Assembly: GCF_907163125.1 (NCBI RefSeq)
Contig: NZ_OU015319.1
Location: forward strand, 2,294,001 to 2,358,000
Direction of reading: 5' to 3'
Length of the DNA: 64,000 bases
DNA from: Cloacibacterium caeni
GTDB lineage: Bacteria; Bacteroidota; Bacteroidia; Flavobacteriales; Weeksellaceae
A program made the translations under genes and the position numbers. Below the pieces are notes generated by a model. It did no database searches and was not told the origin of the DNA. It worked only from the letters and a program-made list of their open reading frames with translations. Numbering within the stretch: position 1 is the first letter of the stretch; the number at the start of each line of letters is the position of its first letter. Of the stretch, positions 26,462 to 35,617 are shown piece by piece.

Positions 26462-28240
26462 TTAAAATTTATTTTTTAATTCTTCTGTAGGTACTTCTAC
26501 AAAGGTTCTGTTTCCGTTTGGTGTAAACTCTGGGAAGCCTAACTTGATAAAATCCTTCAAAATTTGTTCCACTTCAGCTTTATACAGAAAATCAAACTTA
26601 GATTTTGCATTGGTTCTAATCCACTGATTGTTATAATTTTCTAAAAATTCTTCTTCGGTTTTGTATTCTAAAATTTCGAAGAGATTTTCTAAAAATTTAA
26701 TCACTTGAGATTCTTTCACATCTTCAGGCACTGCATTTATTCTCAGCACATTATCTTGTGCCAAAACAATATCAAAACCTAAATCTGGCAAGTATTTTTT
26801 TATCGAACGGAACTTATTTTTCTCAATTTCATTTAAATGATATTCTAAAGAAAACAGCAAACTTTGACTTTTCTTACTTTTAGAAACATTTTTACGGTTT
26901 TCTGCTAAGACAATTTGGTGAATTCTTCCCAAATCGAGCATCAACGTTCTGTGGTCTTTGTTAAAAAGCCAATATCCATTTGGTAATCTAAGTAAATCTT
27001 CTTCTAAATCCTCGTCTTCTTCATCAAAAAGGTTAATTTTAGATGGCAAAGCTGATGATTCCTGTTGATACATTTCGGTAAGATTTACCATCGCTGTATC
27101 ATTAATTTTAGAAGGAATTTGGTCTTTAAACGGATTAAAATTTCTATCGATATGAATTCCTGGAGCGTGATAACTTTTCGCAGCATCTACTTTTGGCGGA
27201 AAAAATGAATCCATTTGTTCATTTCGCTCAAAATCTAGACTTGGCGCTACATTATAAATTCCCAAAGATTTTTTAATCGTAGAACGAATCAATGCAAAAA
27301 TGAGGTTCTCATCTTCGAATTTCACCTCTGTTTTTTGCGGATGTATGTTGACATCTATTTTTTCTGGGTCAAGTTCCAAATACAAGAAAAAACTCGGGCT
27401 GTAATTGCTTTGCAACAGTCCTTCAAAAGCTTCCTGAACCGCTCTGTTTAAATATGGGCTTCTAAAATATCTTCCATTGACAAAGAAAAACTGTTCGCCT
27501 CTAGATTTTTTAGCTGCTTCTGGCTTTCCTACGAAACCATTGAGTTTTACCCAACCTAAATCTTCTTTGATAGGAACCAAAAGTGGATGCAATTTTCTAC
27601 CGAAAATATCAACAATTCTCTGCATTTGGCTTCCTTTTCTGAGGTTAAAAATCACCTCGTCATTATGATAGAGCGAAAATTCTAAATTTTCGTGAGCCAA
27701 AGCCACTCTTTGAAATTCGTCTATGATATGTCTGAATTCTATATTGTTGGATTTCAGAAATTTTCTACGCGCTGGAACATTAAAAAACAAATTTTTCACC
27801 GAAAAAACAGCGCCTTCCGTAGTTTGTGCAGGCTCCTGAAATTGCAGTTCACCACCTTCTATATAGATGACGGTTCCTATTTCTGAGTCTTGTTTTTTGG
27901 TTTTGAGTTCTACCTGAGCTACCGCAGCAATAGAAGCCAATGCTTCACCACGAAAACCTTTGGTAGCGATATGAAAAATATCTTCAGTAGTTCTAATTTT
28001 AGAAGTAGCGTGTCTTTCGAACGCCATTCTCGCATCGGTTTCAGACATTCCGATTCCGTTATCTGCTACTTTTATGAGATTTCTGCCCGCTTCTTCTACA
28101 ATCAATTCTATTTTAGTAGCACCAGCATCTATGGCGTTTTCTAGCAATTCCTTAACAATAGAAGCAGGTCTCTGCACTACTTCTCCTGCAGCAATCTGAT
28201 TGGCAACATGATCTGGTAAAAGTTGAATAATATCTGACAT
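26462..28240 (-). CDS. mutL: DNA mismatch repair protein MutL
   Basis: This 592-residue protein has the GHKL ATPase domain: ELLENAIDAGAT near residue 33, VADNGIGMS near 57 and FRGEALASIAAV near 94. The transducer domain contains FFNVPARRKFL. The C-terminal dimerisation domain ends near EVPTEEL. The endonuclease motif DQHAxxE is not seen; the equivalent region reads DLGRIHQIVLAE, so this MutL may lack or alter nuclease activity. It couples MutS recognition to strand removal. It leads a four-gene operon. Confidence 0.93.
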   Translation of the reverse strand: MSDIIQLLPDHVANQIAAGEVVQRPASIVKELLENAIDAGATKIELIVEEAGRNLIKVADNGIGMSETDARMAFERHATSKIRTTEDIFHIATKGFRGEALASIAAVAQVELKTKKQDSEIGTVIYIEGGELQFQEPAQTTEGAVFSVKNLFFNVPARRKFLKSNNIEFRHIIDEFQRVALAHENLEFSLYHNDEVIFNLRKGSQMQRIVDIFGRKLHPLLVPIKEDLGWVKLNGFVGKPEAAKKSRGEQFFFVNGRYFRSPYLNRAVQEAFEGLLQSNYSPSFFLYLELDPEKIDVNIHPQKTEVKFEDENLIFALIRSTIKKSLGIYNVAPSLDFERNEQMDSFFPPKVDAAKSYHAPGIHIDRNFNPFKDQIPSKINDTAMVNLTEMYQQESSALPSKINLFDEEDEDLEEDLLRLPNGYWLFNKDHRTLMLDLGRIHQIVLAENRKNVSKSKKSQSLLFSLEYHLNEIEKNKFRSIKKYLPDLGFDIVLAQDNVLRINAVPEDVKESQVIKFLENLFEILEYKTEEEFLENYNNQWIRTNAKSKFDFLYKAEVEQILKDFIKLGFPEFTPNGNRTFVEVPTEELKNKF

Positions 28241-28314
28241 TTCTATAATTGAAACTCCAAAAATAGTGTTTAATTTCTAAAAAAATTGAATTTGTGGATG
28301 AGTAATCCTGATTG

Positions 28315-29031
28315 TTAAGAAAATTTTATGAAGTCTAATTTCTGACGAAGTTTTTTAGTGATTTTCTGGGTTAATGTTCTTTCATCAGCAAGATGACGAA
28401 GTTTAAATTCTCTTTTTTTTCTCACTACAAAAAGATGATAATCTTCTTGCTCCCAAATTCCATATTTCTGAAAGAAAACCATCTCTAGATTATTTTTATC
28501 AAGATTTTCTACTAAAGTTGGCAATTCGATGGGTTGGTCTATCACTTGTAGTGATTCTGGCTGATGCTGATGAAGATATTTAATGTATTCTGGATTTGGA
28601 ATATTGATGAGTAAAAGAGATTTTTCTGAAATATAAGTGCTGATGTTTTTAAACAAATTAAAATGCTCTTCTATTGGAATATGCTCTATAACATCTAACA
28701 GTGTGATGAAATCAAAATCAGATTCTTGGGGCTGATAATGCACCACGTCTCCTACAAAAAGTTGAACGTTATTTTTTTGGATATTTTTTTGTGCGTTTTC
28801 TATACTTTTTTCGCTTAAATCTACTGCTTCTATATAACCTTTTTCTATTTTTTTAGAAAGTAAATAGGTAAAAGCTCCCACTCCACAACCCAGTTCTAAA
28901 ATTTTAGATTTTTTAGTAAGTCCTAATTTTTTAAGTTGTTTAAACAAAAAAATCAATCTTTCATTAACTCCTATTTTTATTTGTCTTTCGGAGAACTGGT
29001 CATAGAACTGAGAAACTTCTTCTTTCTTCAT
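28315..29031 (-). CDS. class I SAM-dependent methyltransferase
   Basis: This 238-residue protein has motif I ILELGCGVGAFTYLL near residues 44-58, an acidic strand-2 end (EAVDLSEKS), and the post-motif DFITLLDVIEHIPIEEH. The fold transfers a methyl group from S-adenosylmethionine; the substrate is not indicated. The C-terminus is basic. It lies 74 bases upstream of mutL on the same strand. Confidence 0.87.
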   Translation of the reverse strand: MKKEEVSQFYDQFSERQIKIGVNERLIFLFKQLKKLGLTKKSKILELGCGVGAFTYLLSKKIEKGYIEAVDLSEKSIENAQKNIQKNNVQLFVGDVVHYQPQESDFDFITLLDVIEHIPIEEHFNLFKNISTYISEKSLLLINIPNPEYIKYLHQHQPESLQVIDQPIELPTLVENLDKNNLEMVFFQKYGIWEQEDYHLFVVRKKREFKLRHLADERTLTQKITKKLRQKLDFIKFS

Positions 29032-29065
29032 CTGAAAAATATTTTGAGTTTATAAAAATACAAAA

Positions 29066-29098
29066 TAAATAAAAAAGGCGCATCCTAGGATGCGCCTT
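29066..29098 (-). terminator. terminator of the polysaccharide-utilization operon
   Basis: AAGGCGCATCCTAGGATGCG then CCTT is a perfect 24-bp palindrome (29,075-29,098). On the minus strand it is followed by at least seven T, closing the operon whose last gene ends at 29,114. Confidence 0.88.
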
Positions 29099-29113
29099 GG
29101 TCTGAAAAACGAA

Positions 29114-30541
29114 TCAAATAACTATAGTTTGTATAGAATTTGCGGGTGATTTTACGCTGACAGACTGACCTTCTATCCAAAGATTGTATTGGGTTTCTTG
29201 GTCAGAAGAATTCATTACTACTACTACCAATTGTCCGTTCGGATTCATAAATGATGTAGAAATCAGAAAATCTCTATTGGTAACGGTTCCTAGTCTTCTT
29301 GCGTTCCTTTGTACATATTTAGAAATATGTCCTATGTAATAATATTCTGCGGTGTAATGTAATTCTCCGGTTCTGGTGTCTGCGATAATCGGTGCGAAAC
29401 AGAAATTGCCTACATGATTTGGGCCTCCTTTTTCATCTAAGAGAATGTTCCAATCCGTCCAAGCAGAAATTCCGTTGTTAAAATCATTAATCATGTTTTT
29501 ACCATAAATTTCGCCCAACCTCCAATCATAGATTTCCTCGAATTTAAATTTTTCTACACAACCTTCGGTGAAGATGAGAAACTTATTAGGAAAAGCTTTT
29601 GCGGTTTCTTCTACATTTTCGAAAAGCGGTTGAGATTTTGTCCATGTTTCGTACCAGTGGAAACCTATTCCTGTAGCGTATTTATTCGCCAAAGGATCAC
29701 TTAATGTAGTGGTAGCTCTTTGGTATAATAAATCTCTATTATGGTCCCAAATGATGACTTCTTTATTTTTGTAACCGTTTTTCCAAAGGGTAGGTCCTAG
29801 ATATTTTCCTAAAAATTCTGCTTCTTCTTCGGCGGTATAGATACAAGATTCCCAAGTCTGAGTAGCCATAGGTTCGTTTTGTACAGAAAGTCCCCAAATT
29901 GGAATTCCTCTTTTCTCATATTCTTTGATGAATTTAACGTAATAATTTGCCCAAGGCTGATAGTATTCTTTTTTCAGTTTACCGCCTCTCAACATATTAT
30001 TGTTATCTTTCATCCAAGCTGGTGGAGACCACGGACTGAAATAAAATTTGAAATTTTTGCCAATCATTTTTTGAGCCTCCTTAATCATCGGGATTTTATA
30101 TTGCTCATCATGTTGAACATTGAAGGTTTTAAGCGCTTTGTCATTTTCTTCTACATAGGTATAACTTCCGCTGCTGAAATCACTAGAATTCATGCTGGTT
30201 CTAATCAAGTTATACTGTAAGCCATTTTTGCCAAAATAGGCTTCTAAAAATTCTTTTTGCTTGTCTTGGGGCAATTTATAAAAGGTTTCTGCAGAAGCAT
30301 CTGTAATGGCTCCACCAATTCCTGTGATTTTTTGGTACTTAAAATCTGGGTCTACAAAAACGCAAATATCTGTTTCCTTCGGTTGAGGAAAATTCTGAAA
30401 ACTGCCTTTGCTGGGTACAAACTTTTCGGTTTGGTTTTTGGCAGTAGTATATATCGAAACGTCTTTGAGTGTTTTCTTTTGTTGTGCAAAACCTACACTA
30501 AATGCCAAGAAAGACATGATAATCACTGCATTACTTTTCAT
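29114..30541 (-). CDS. glycoside hydrolase family 30, beta-1,6-glucanase-like
   Basis: This 475-residue protein has a signal peptide (MSFLAFSVGFAQ). It contains FYFSPWSPPAWMKDN near residue 158, the acid/base motif SVQNEPMATQTWESC near 212-226, and the nucleophile in LIFTEGCVEKF near 322. The NEPMATQTWESC pattern is typical of GH30 subfamily 3 endo-beta-1,6-glucanases, though glucosylceramidases belong to the same family. Last gene of the locus. It should act in the periplasm or at the cell surface. Confidence 0.88.
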   Translation of the reverse strand: MKSNAVIIMSFLAFSVGFAQQKKTLKDVSIYTTAKNQTEKFVPSKGSFQNFPQPKETDICVFVDPDFKYQKITGIGGAITDASAETFYKLPQDKQKEFLEAYFGKNGLQYNLIRTSMNSSDFSSGSYTYVEENDKALKTFNVQHDEQYKIPMIKEAQKMIGKNFKFYFSPWSPPAWMKDNNNMLRGGKLKKEYYQPWANYYVKFIKEYEKRGIPIWGLSVQNEPMATQTWESCIYTAEEEAEFLGKYLGPTLWKNGYKNKEVIIWDHNRDLLYQRATTTLSDPLANKYATGIGFHWYETWTKSQPLFENVEETAKAFPNKFLIFTEGCVEKFKFEEIYDWRLGEIYGKNMINDFNNGISAWTDWNILLDEKGGPNHVGNFCFAPIIADTRTGELHYTAEYYYIGHISKYVQRNARRLGTVTNRDFLISTSFMNPNGQLVVVVMNSSDQETQYNLWIEGQSVSVKSPANSIQTIVI

Positions 30542-30554
30542 TTTTTTTTTCAGA

Positions 30555-31394
30555 TTATTTCAATTGTATTTTTGCTACTATAGGAAAATGATCAGACGGA
30601 TATTTATAGTCATAAAAGTCTGTAATCGTTCTGTATTTTAAAACTTTCGTATTGTTTTTTGAGCTAAAAATAAAATCTATTTGTTCGCTAGGTTTTTCAT
30701 TGAATTTAAAACCATTCCAAGTTCCTTTTTCGGCGTAAGGTTTTGTAACGCTATTGCTTCTTGCTTCTTGTAAATTCTCAAAAAGCGGTTTCATCCATGA
30801 ATCACTTTCTACAGAATTAAAATCACCTGTAAGAACTACAGGAACATTTCTTTTCTTCTGCAAAGTTTTAATTTTTTCGAGGATAATTTCTGCAGATTTC
30901 TGTCTCGCAATTACACCTACATGGTCAAAATGCGTATTCAGTACCCAAACTTTCTTTTTGGTTTTAATGTTTTCAAAAAGAGCATACGTAACGATTCTAG
31001 GATATGCTGCGTCCCAAGATTTTCCTGATTTTTCAGGATTTTCTGAAAGCCAAAATGTATTTTGCTCCAGAACTTTGTACTTATTTTTCAGATAAAAAAT
31101 ACATGAAAATTCAGCATTGGCTTCATCTGTTCTCGGTCTTCCTAAAAAACCATAAGCAGAGTTGTTATCTAATAAATAATCAATCTGTGGTTTCTGTGCT
31201 TCTTGTAGTCCTACAAAATCTGCTTCGTAATAAGAAATAAGGTCTTTAACTTTATCTTTTCTGATATTCCAGTGGTTTTCGCCATCATCTACGCTTGCTA
31301 ATCTGATGTTAAAACTCATTACATCAATGGTTTGCGAGAATAAAAACGATGCAAAAAGTATAAACACAATGGTAGAAATGTTTTTTGTTTTCAT
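30555..31394 (-). CDS. secreted endonuclease/exonuclease/phosphatase family protein
   Basis: This 279-residue protein has a signal peptide (STIVFILFASFLFSQ), then VMSFNIRLASVDDG, VGLQEAQKPQ, VLTGDFNSVESD and SDHFPIVAKI, the full EEP motif set. It lies 13 bases from GH30 and 20 from the esterase gene within a sugar-degradation operon. Related proteins are found beside glycosidases in Bacteroidota loci and may remove phosphoester decorations; a nuclease or sphingomyelinase role is also possible. Confidence 0.82.
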   Translation of the reverse strand: MKTKNISTIVFILFASFLFSQTIDVMSFNIRLASVDDGENHWNIRKDKVKDLISYYEADFVGLQEAQKPQIDYLLDNNSAYGFLGRPRTDEANAEFSCIFYLKNKYKVLEQNTFWLSENPEKSGKSWDAAYPRIVTYALFENIKTKKKVWVLNTHFDHVGVIARQKSAEIILEKIKTLQKKRNVPVVLTGDFNSVESDSWMKPLFENLQEARSNSVTKPYAEKGTWNGFKFNEKPSEQIDFIFSSKNNTKVLKYRTITDFYDYKYPSDHFPIVAKIQLK

Positions 31395-31414
31395 ATTTTA
31401 ATTCTTGATTAAAA

Positions 31415-33337
31415 TTATTTTAACTCGAACTGATATTTCTTGTTTTCTGTAGAAAGTTTGAAAGAATCTGTTCTAAAAGGCGCTACAGGCAATCCTTTTT
31501 CGGTGAAAAGATTAATTTCTGAGTCATCTCCTTTCCAGCCATATCTTACAGCAACGGGATTGCTTACCTTTTCGCATGTAACTACAATTTTATTTTTCTT
31601 AATTTCTGCTTTTGCAGGATAGAATTTTTGGTCATTTCCTGCAATTTCAAAACCTTTTAAGATTTCATTATTTTTAGAAATTAATTTTTCTTTTGTATTG
31701 AAACTGATGGTAATTTTATTTCCTTTTACCGTTGATTTTTGATAAATTGGGCTTTTCAGACCATTATTTAATGCTAAATTAGCCAATCTTTCACCTACTG
31801 TTTTTTTATTTCTTGGGTGAATATCATTCGGATTTCCTACATCTGTAGTTACTACCATTCCTGTGTTTTTCATTTTGGTAGTATTCAGTTGAGCATCTCG
31901 CACTTCACACCAATCGCAACCTTCATTACTGTCTCCTTTAGTATTAAAAGTGGCTAATTGAACGAAATAAAAAGGTAAGTTTTCTCCAAATTTCTGTCTC
32001 CAACTGTTAATCAATAGTGGGAAACTTTGGTTATATTCATATGCTCTTTCTGCATTTGATTCTCCTTGATACCAAAGCACTCCTGAGATTCTAAAATCTT
32101 CAATCGGGTGAATCATGGCATTGTAAATCAAAGAAGGAAATTCATTTTGATTGATGGCTGCATAAATTTTTTCTACAGCAAATTTCCAATTTCCTGCCAA
32201 TGGAATACTTTTTTGAGCGGTGACTAATTTCACCTCATCATCATTACTCCACAAACCACCGCCACCACCAGTGTCATTAACCTTTACTGCAATAATATTC
32301 TCTCCTTTCTTTAAAATTTCTTTCGGAATGGTATAAATTCTATCATCTGACCATTGTTTCATTTGTCCCACTAATTTTCCATTAAAATAAGTAAGGTCTT
32401 CATCATCAATTTTTCCTAAATACAGCACCGCATTTCCGGCAAGATCTTCGTCTGAAAGAACAATGGCTTTTCTAACCCAAGCTACGCCGTCGAAACCTTC
32501 GAAACCTTGTTGTTCCCAAGCTTTTGGAACATATAAATCTTTTAAAGCAGAAGCGTTATAATCTGCACTCAAGAATTGTTCTTGATTAAAATCTGCAATT
32601 TTAGCGTTCAGTTTTTTCTCAAAAAAAACAGTTTTAGCCTCGAAATTTTTCTGTTGAAGACTTTCTATGTCTATTTGTGGCATATTGGCAATCATTTCTT
32701 TAAAATAAGGAGATTGCTCGAATGCGTTTTTAGGAATCCAAGCTTCGATTACAGTTCCGCCCCAAGAAGAATTAATGATTCCTATAGGAACTTGTCTCTC
32801 GTGATACATTTTTTTAGCAAAAAAATAGGCTACTGCAGAAAAATCTCCAATAGTAGAAGCATTCGCAACGTTCCATTCTGTTTTTACAAGGTTGTTTTGA
32901 GGCAAAGAATTTATTTTTCTTTCAATTTTAATATGTCTAATAATCGGAAATTCTTTTTGATTCAGTTCCTCTTTATAACCTTCAGAAGACGAAAGCGCCC
33001 ACTCCATATTGCTTTGTCCACTACATAACCAAACATCTCCTACCAAAACATTTTTGAAAATAATTTCATTATTTCCTTTAATCGTCAATGTAAAAGGACC
33101 ACCTTCTTTTTCTTGGTCTAAATCTACTTTCCAATTGCCATTTTGGTCAGCAACAGTGGATTTGGTTTGATTTTTAAAACTTACCGACACTTTTTCATGA
33201 GGTGATGCAAAACCCCAAACTGGAATTTTAGAATTTCTCTGCAACACCATATTATCTGAGAAAATATATGGTAAAGAAACATTTGCCATCAATAATTGAA
33301 TGGTCAATAATAAGAATACGCTGATTGATTTTTTCAT
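31415..33337 (-). CDS. sialate O-acetylesterase family carbohydrate esterase
   Basis: This 640-residue protein has a signal peptide. Its SGNH-type block I is LCSGQSNMEWALSS near residue 105 with the nucleophile serine, WYQGESNAERA lies near 428, and DVGNPNDIHPRNK near 505 holds the Asp-His pair. An inserted beta-sandwich (about residues 280-390) matches the usual galactose-binding-like domain of this family. It probably removes acetyl groups from a glycan so that the glycosidases can act. Part of the susCD operon. Confidence 0.88.
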   Translation of the reverse strand: MKKSISVFLLLTIQLLMANVSLPYIFSDNMVLQRNSKIPVWGFASPHEKVSVSFKNQTKSTVADQNGNWKVDLDQEKEGGPFTLTIKGNNEIIFKNVLVGDVWLCSGQSNMEWALSSSEGYKEELNQKEFPIIRHIKIERKINSLPQNNLVKTEWNVANASTIGDFSAVAYFFAKKMYHERQVPIGIINSSWGGTVIEAWIPKNAFEQSPYFKEMIANMPQIDIESLQQKNFEAKTVFFEKKLNAKIADFNQEQFLSADYNASALKDLYVPKAWEQQGFEGFDGVAWVRKAIVLSDEDLAGNAVLYLGKIDDEDLTYFNGKLVGQMKQWSDDRIYTIPKEILKKGENIIAVKVNDTGGGGGLWSNDDEVKLVTAQKSIPLAGNWKFAVEKIYAAINQNEFPSLIYNAMIHPIEDFRISGVLWYQGESNAERAYEYNQSFPLLINSWRQKFGENLPFYFVQLATFNTKGDSNEGCDWCEVRDAQLNTTKMKNTGMVVTTDVGNPNDIHPRNKKTVGERLANLALNNGLKSPIYQKSTVKGNKITISFNTKEKLISKNNEILKGFEIAGNDQKFYPAKAEIKKNKIVVTCEKVSNPVAVRYGWKGDDSEINLFTEKGLPVAPFRTDSFKLSTENKKYQFELK

Positions 33338-33386
33338 TTTAATTCCTTTAAGATTTATTTCTTATAAGGTTAATTTTTTAAGGATG

Positions 33387-35606
33387 TTATTTTTCCCAAT
33401 TTACTCTTTTGGTTTGTACCTGAGCAGAATTGGTGCCTATCATGATGTCAAATTCTCCTGATTCCCAATCGAAATTGAGTTCATCATCATAGAATTTTAA
33501 ATCTTCTGGTGTAATGTTAAAAGAAACGGTTTTACTTTCTCCTTTTTTCAAGAATATTTTTTGAAAACCTTTCAGTTCTTTTACAGGACGAACTACTTTT
33601 CCTACCAAATCTCTGATGTACAACTGAACCACCTCTTCTCCGTCATAATTTCCTGAATTGGTAAGCGTAACTGAAGCCGTCAAGGTTTGATTGCCTTTCA
33701 GTTGAGTAGCACTTACGTTTACGTCAGAATATTGAAATGTAGTATAACTCAAGCCAAATCCGAATGGATAAGCTGGGTCATTATCTAAGTCGATATACGC
33801 CGAAACATAGTTTCTGTCTGTATTATTTTTAGCAGGTCTTCCTGTATTGTAATGATTGTAATAAATAGGAATTTGACCTTCAGTTCTAGGAAAAGTCATC
33901 GGCAATTTACCGCCAGGATTTATTTTCCCAAAAAGTACATCTGCAATAGAATTTCCAGCTTCTGTACCTAACCACCAAGTGTAAACAATGGTAGGAATGT
34001 TTTCTGAAGCCCAATCAAAAACCAAAGGACGACCGGCATTAATCATTAAAATAATTGGTTTTCCTGTTTTGGCAATTTCTTTTAATAAATCTTCCTGAAC
34101 TCCAGAAAAATGGATGTTGCTTCTGCTTTTTGCTTCGCCACTCATTGCGTGACCTTCGCCTAAAGTCATAATTACAACATCTGCTTTCTTGGCAGTTTCT
34201 ACCGCTTCTGCAAATAGAGATTTATCATTATCATTTGCGTTACATCCTTTCGCATAAAGCAATTCTGAATTTTTATCCAATTGAGCTTTAATTCCGTCAA
34301 ACTGAGTGACAATTCTTTGACTATCATCTGGAAAAGCGATAGACCAGAAGCCGTGATTTTCTACTGTAGCTTTCGCAAATGGACCAATAATGGCCACTTT
34401 TTTAGTGGTAGGGGAAAGTGGTAATAATTGATTTTCATTTTTTAGTAAAACAATACTTTTTGAACCAATTTCTCTTGCAAATTTTCTGTGTTCTGGATTA
34501 TTGGCTTGTTCTTTCTCTCTCTTTTCATTAATGAAACGATAAGGGTCATCGAAAAGTCCAAGTTCATATTTTTTAGTCAAAATTCTGCGAACTGCATCAT
34601 CTACTAACTGAATATCTACTTTTCCTTCTTTTACCAATTCTGCTAAATGATTGGTATAAGAACGGCTTTCCATATCCATATCACTTCCCGCGATAATTGC
34701 TTTCAGAGCAGCATCTTTATTGTCTTTAGCAAAACCGTGAGGAATCATTTCGCCAATGCTTCCCCAGTCAGAAACCACAAATCCTTGGAAATTCCAAACA
34801 CCTTTTAATAAGTCTCTTTGAATGTATTTATTTCCAGTGGCAGGAATTCCGTTGATATCATTAAAAGAATTCATAAAAGTAGCTACTCCCATATCAGACA
34901 CCGCTTTGAAAGGTGGTAAATACGTTTCATGCAATTGTCTAAGGCTCATATCTACAGAATTGTAATCTCTTCCGCCAACAGCAGCTCCATAAGCAGCAAA
35001 ATGTTTAGCACAAGCCATTACTGCATCTTTATTTCCTAAGCCATTTCCTTGAAAACCTTTCACTCTAGCTTTTCCTACTAATGTTCCTAAATAGGTGTCT
35101 TCACCTGCTCCTTCCATTACACGTCCCCATCTTGGATCTCTTCCTATATCCACCATTGGTGCAAAAGTCCAGTGAATTCCATAGGCTGAAGCTTCCGTAG
35201 CTGCAATTCTAGCTGATTTTTCAATTAAATTCATATCCCAAGTAGCGGTTTCGCCTAATGGAATAGGAAAAGTAGTTCTAAAACCATGAATAACATCTTG
35301 CCCAAAAAGTAAAGGAATTTTAAGACGAGACTGCATGGCTTGGTCTTGCCAGTTCTTCGTATTTTTAGCACCGATAGCGTTTAGAATAGAGCCTAGTTTC
35401 CCTGCACGAACTTGACCAGCTTTGTCTGCATCTTTCGTAATAGGACCGGTTGCTGTAATATCATCATTGTATTGATTGAGCTGTCCTATTTTTTCTTCCA
35501 AAGTCATTTTCGCCATCAGCTCTGTAACTTTTTGGTCGATTGATTTCTGTGCAGAAATATTTATTCCCAATCCTGCTAAAACTAATGAAAGAAGTATTTT
35601 TTTCAT
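33387..35606 (-). CDS. beta-glucosidase, glycoside hydrolase family 3 (BglX-like)
   Basis: This 739-residue protein has a signal peptide. GH3 N-terminal domain motifs include FGQDVIHGFRTTFPIPLGE, DPRWGRVMEGAGEDTYL and the nucleophile in GFVVSDWGSIGEM near residue 281. It also has a GH3 C-terminal domain (IMTLGEGHAMSGEAKSR with the likely acid/base) and a fibronectin-III-like end (LYIRDLVGKVVRPVKELKGF). It releases glucose from the non-reducing end of beta-glucans in the periplasm. It lies 11 bases from the upstream GH30 gene. Confidence 0.93.
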   Translation of the reverse strand: MKKILLSLVLAGLGINISAQKSIDQKVTELMAKMTLEEKIGQLNQYNDDITATGPITKDADKAGQVRAGKLGSILNAIGAKNTKNWQDQAMQSRLKIPLLFGQDVIHGFRTTFPIPLGETATWDMNLIEKSARIAATEASAYGIHWTFAPMVDIGRDPRWGRVMEGAGEDTYLGTLVGKARVKGFQGNGLGNKDAVMACAKHFAAYGAAVGGRDYNSVDMSLRQLHETYLPPFKAVSDMGVATFMNSFNDINGIPATGNKYIQRDLLKGVWNFQGFVVSDWGSIGEMIPHGFAKDNKDAALKAIIAGSDMDMESRSYTNHLAELVKEGKVDIQLVDDAVRRILTKKYELGLFDDPYRFINEKREKEQANNPEHRKFAREIGSKSIVLLKNENQLLPLSPTTKKVAIIGPFAKATVENHGFWSIAFPDDSQRIVTQFDGIKAQLDKNSELLYAKGCNANDNDKSLFAEAVETAKKADVVIMTLGEGHAMSGEAKSRSNIHFSGVQEDLLKEIAKTGKPIILMINAGRPLVFDWASENIPTIVYTWWLGTEAGNSIADVLFGKINPGGKLPMTFPRTEGQIPIYYNHYNTGRPAKNNTDRNYVSAYIDLDNDPAYPFGFGLSYTTFQYSDVNVSATQLKGNQTLTASVTLTNSGNYDGEEVVQLYIRDLVGKVVRPVKELKGFQKIFLKKGESKTVSFNITPEDLKFYDDELNFDWESGEFDIMIGTNSAQVQTKRVNWEK

Positions 35607-35617
35607 AAATTTTATTT

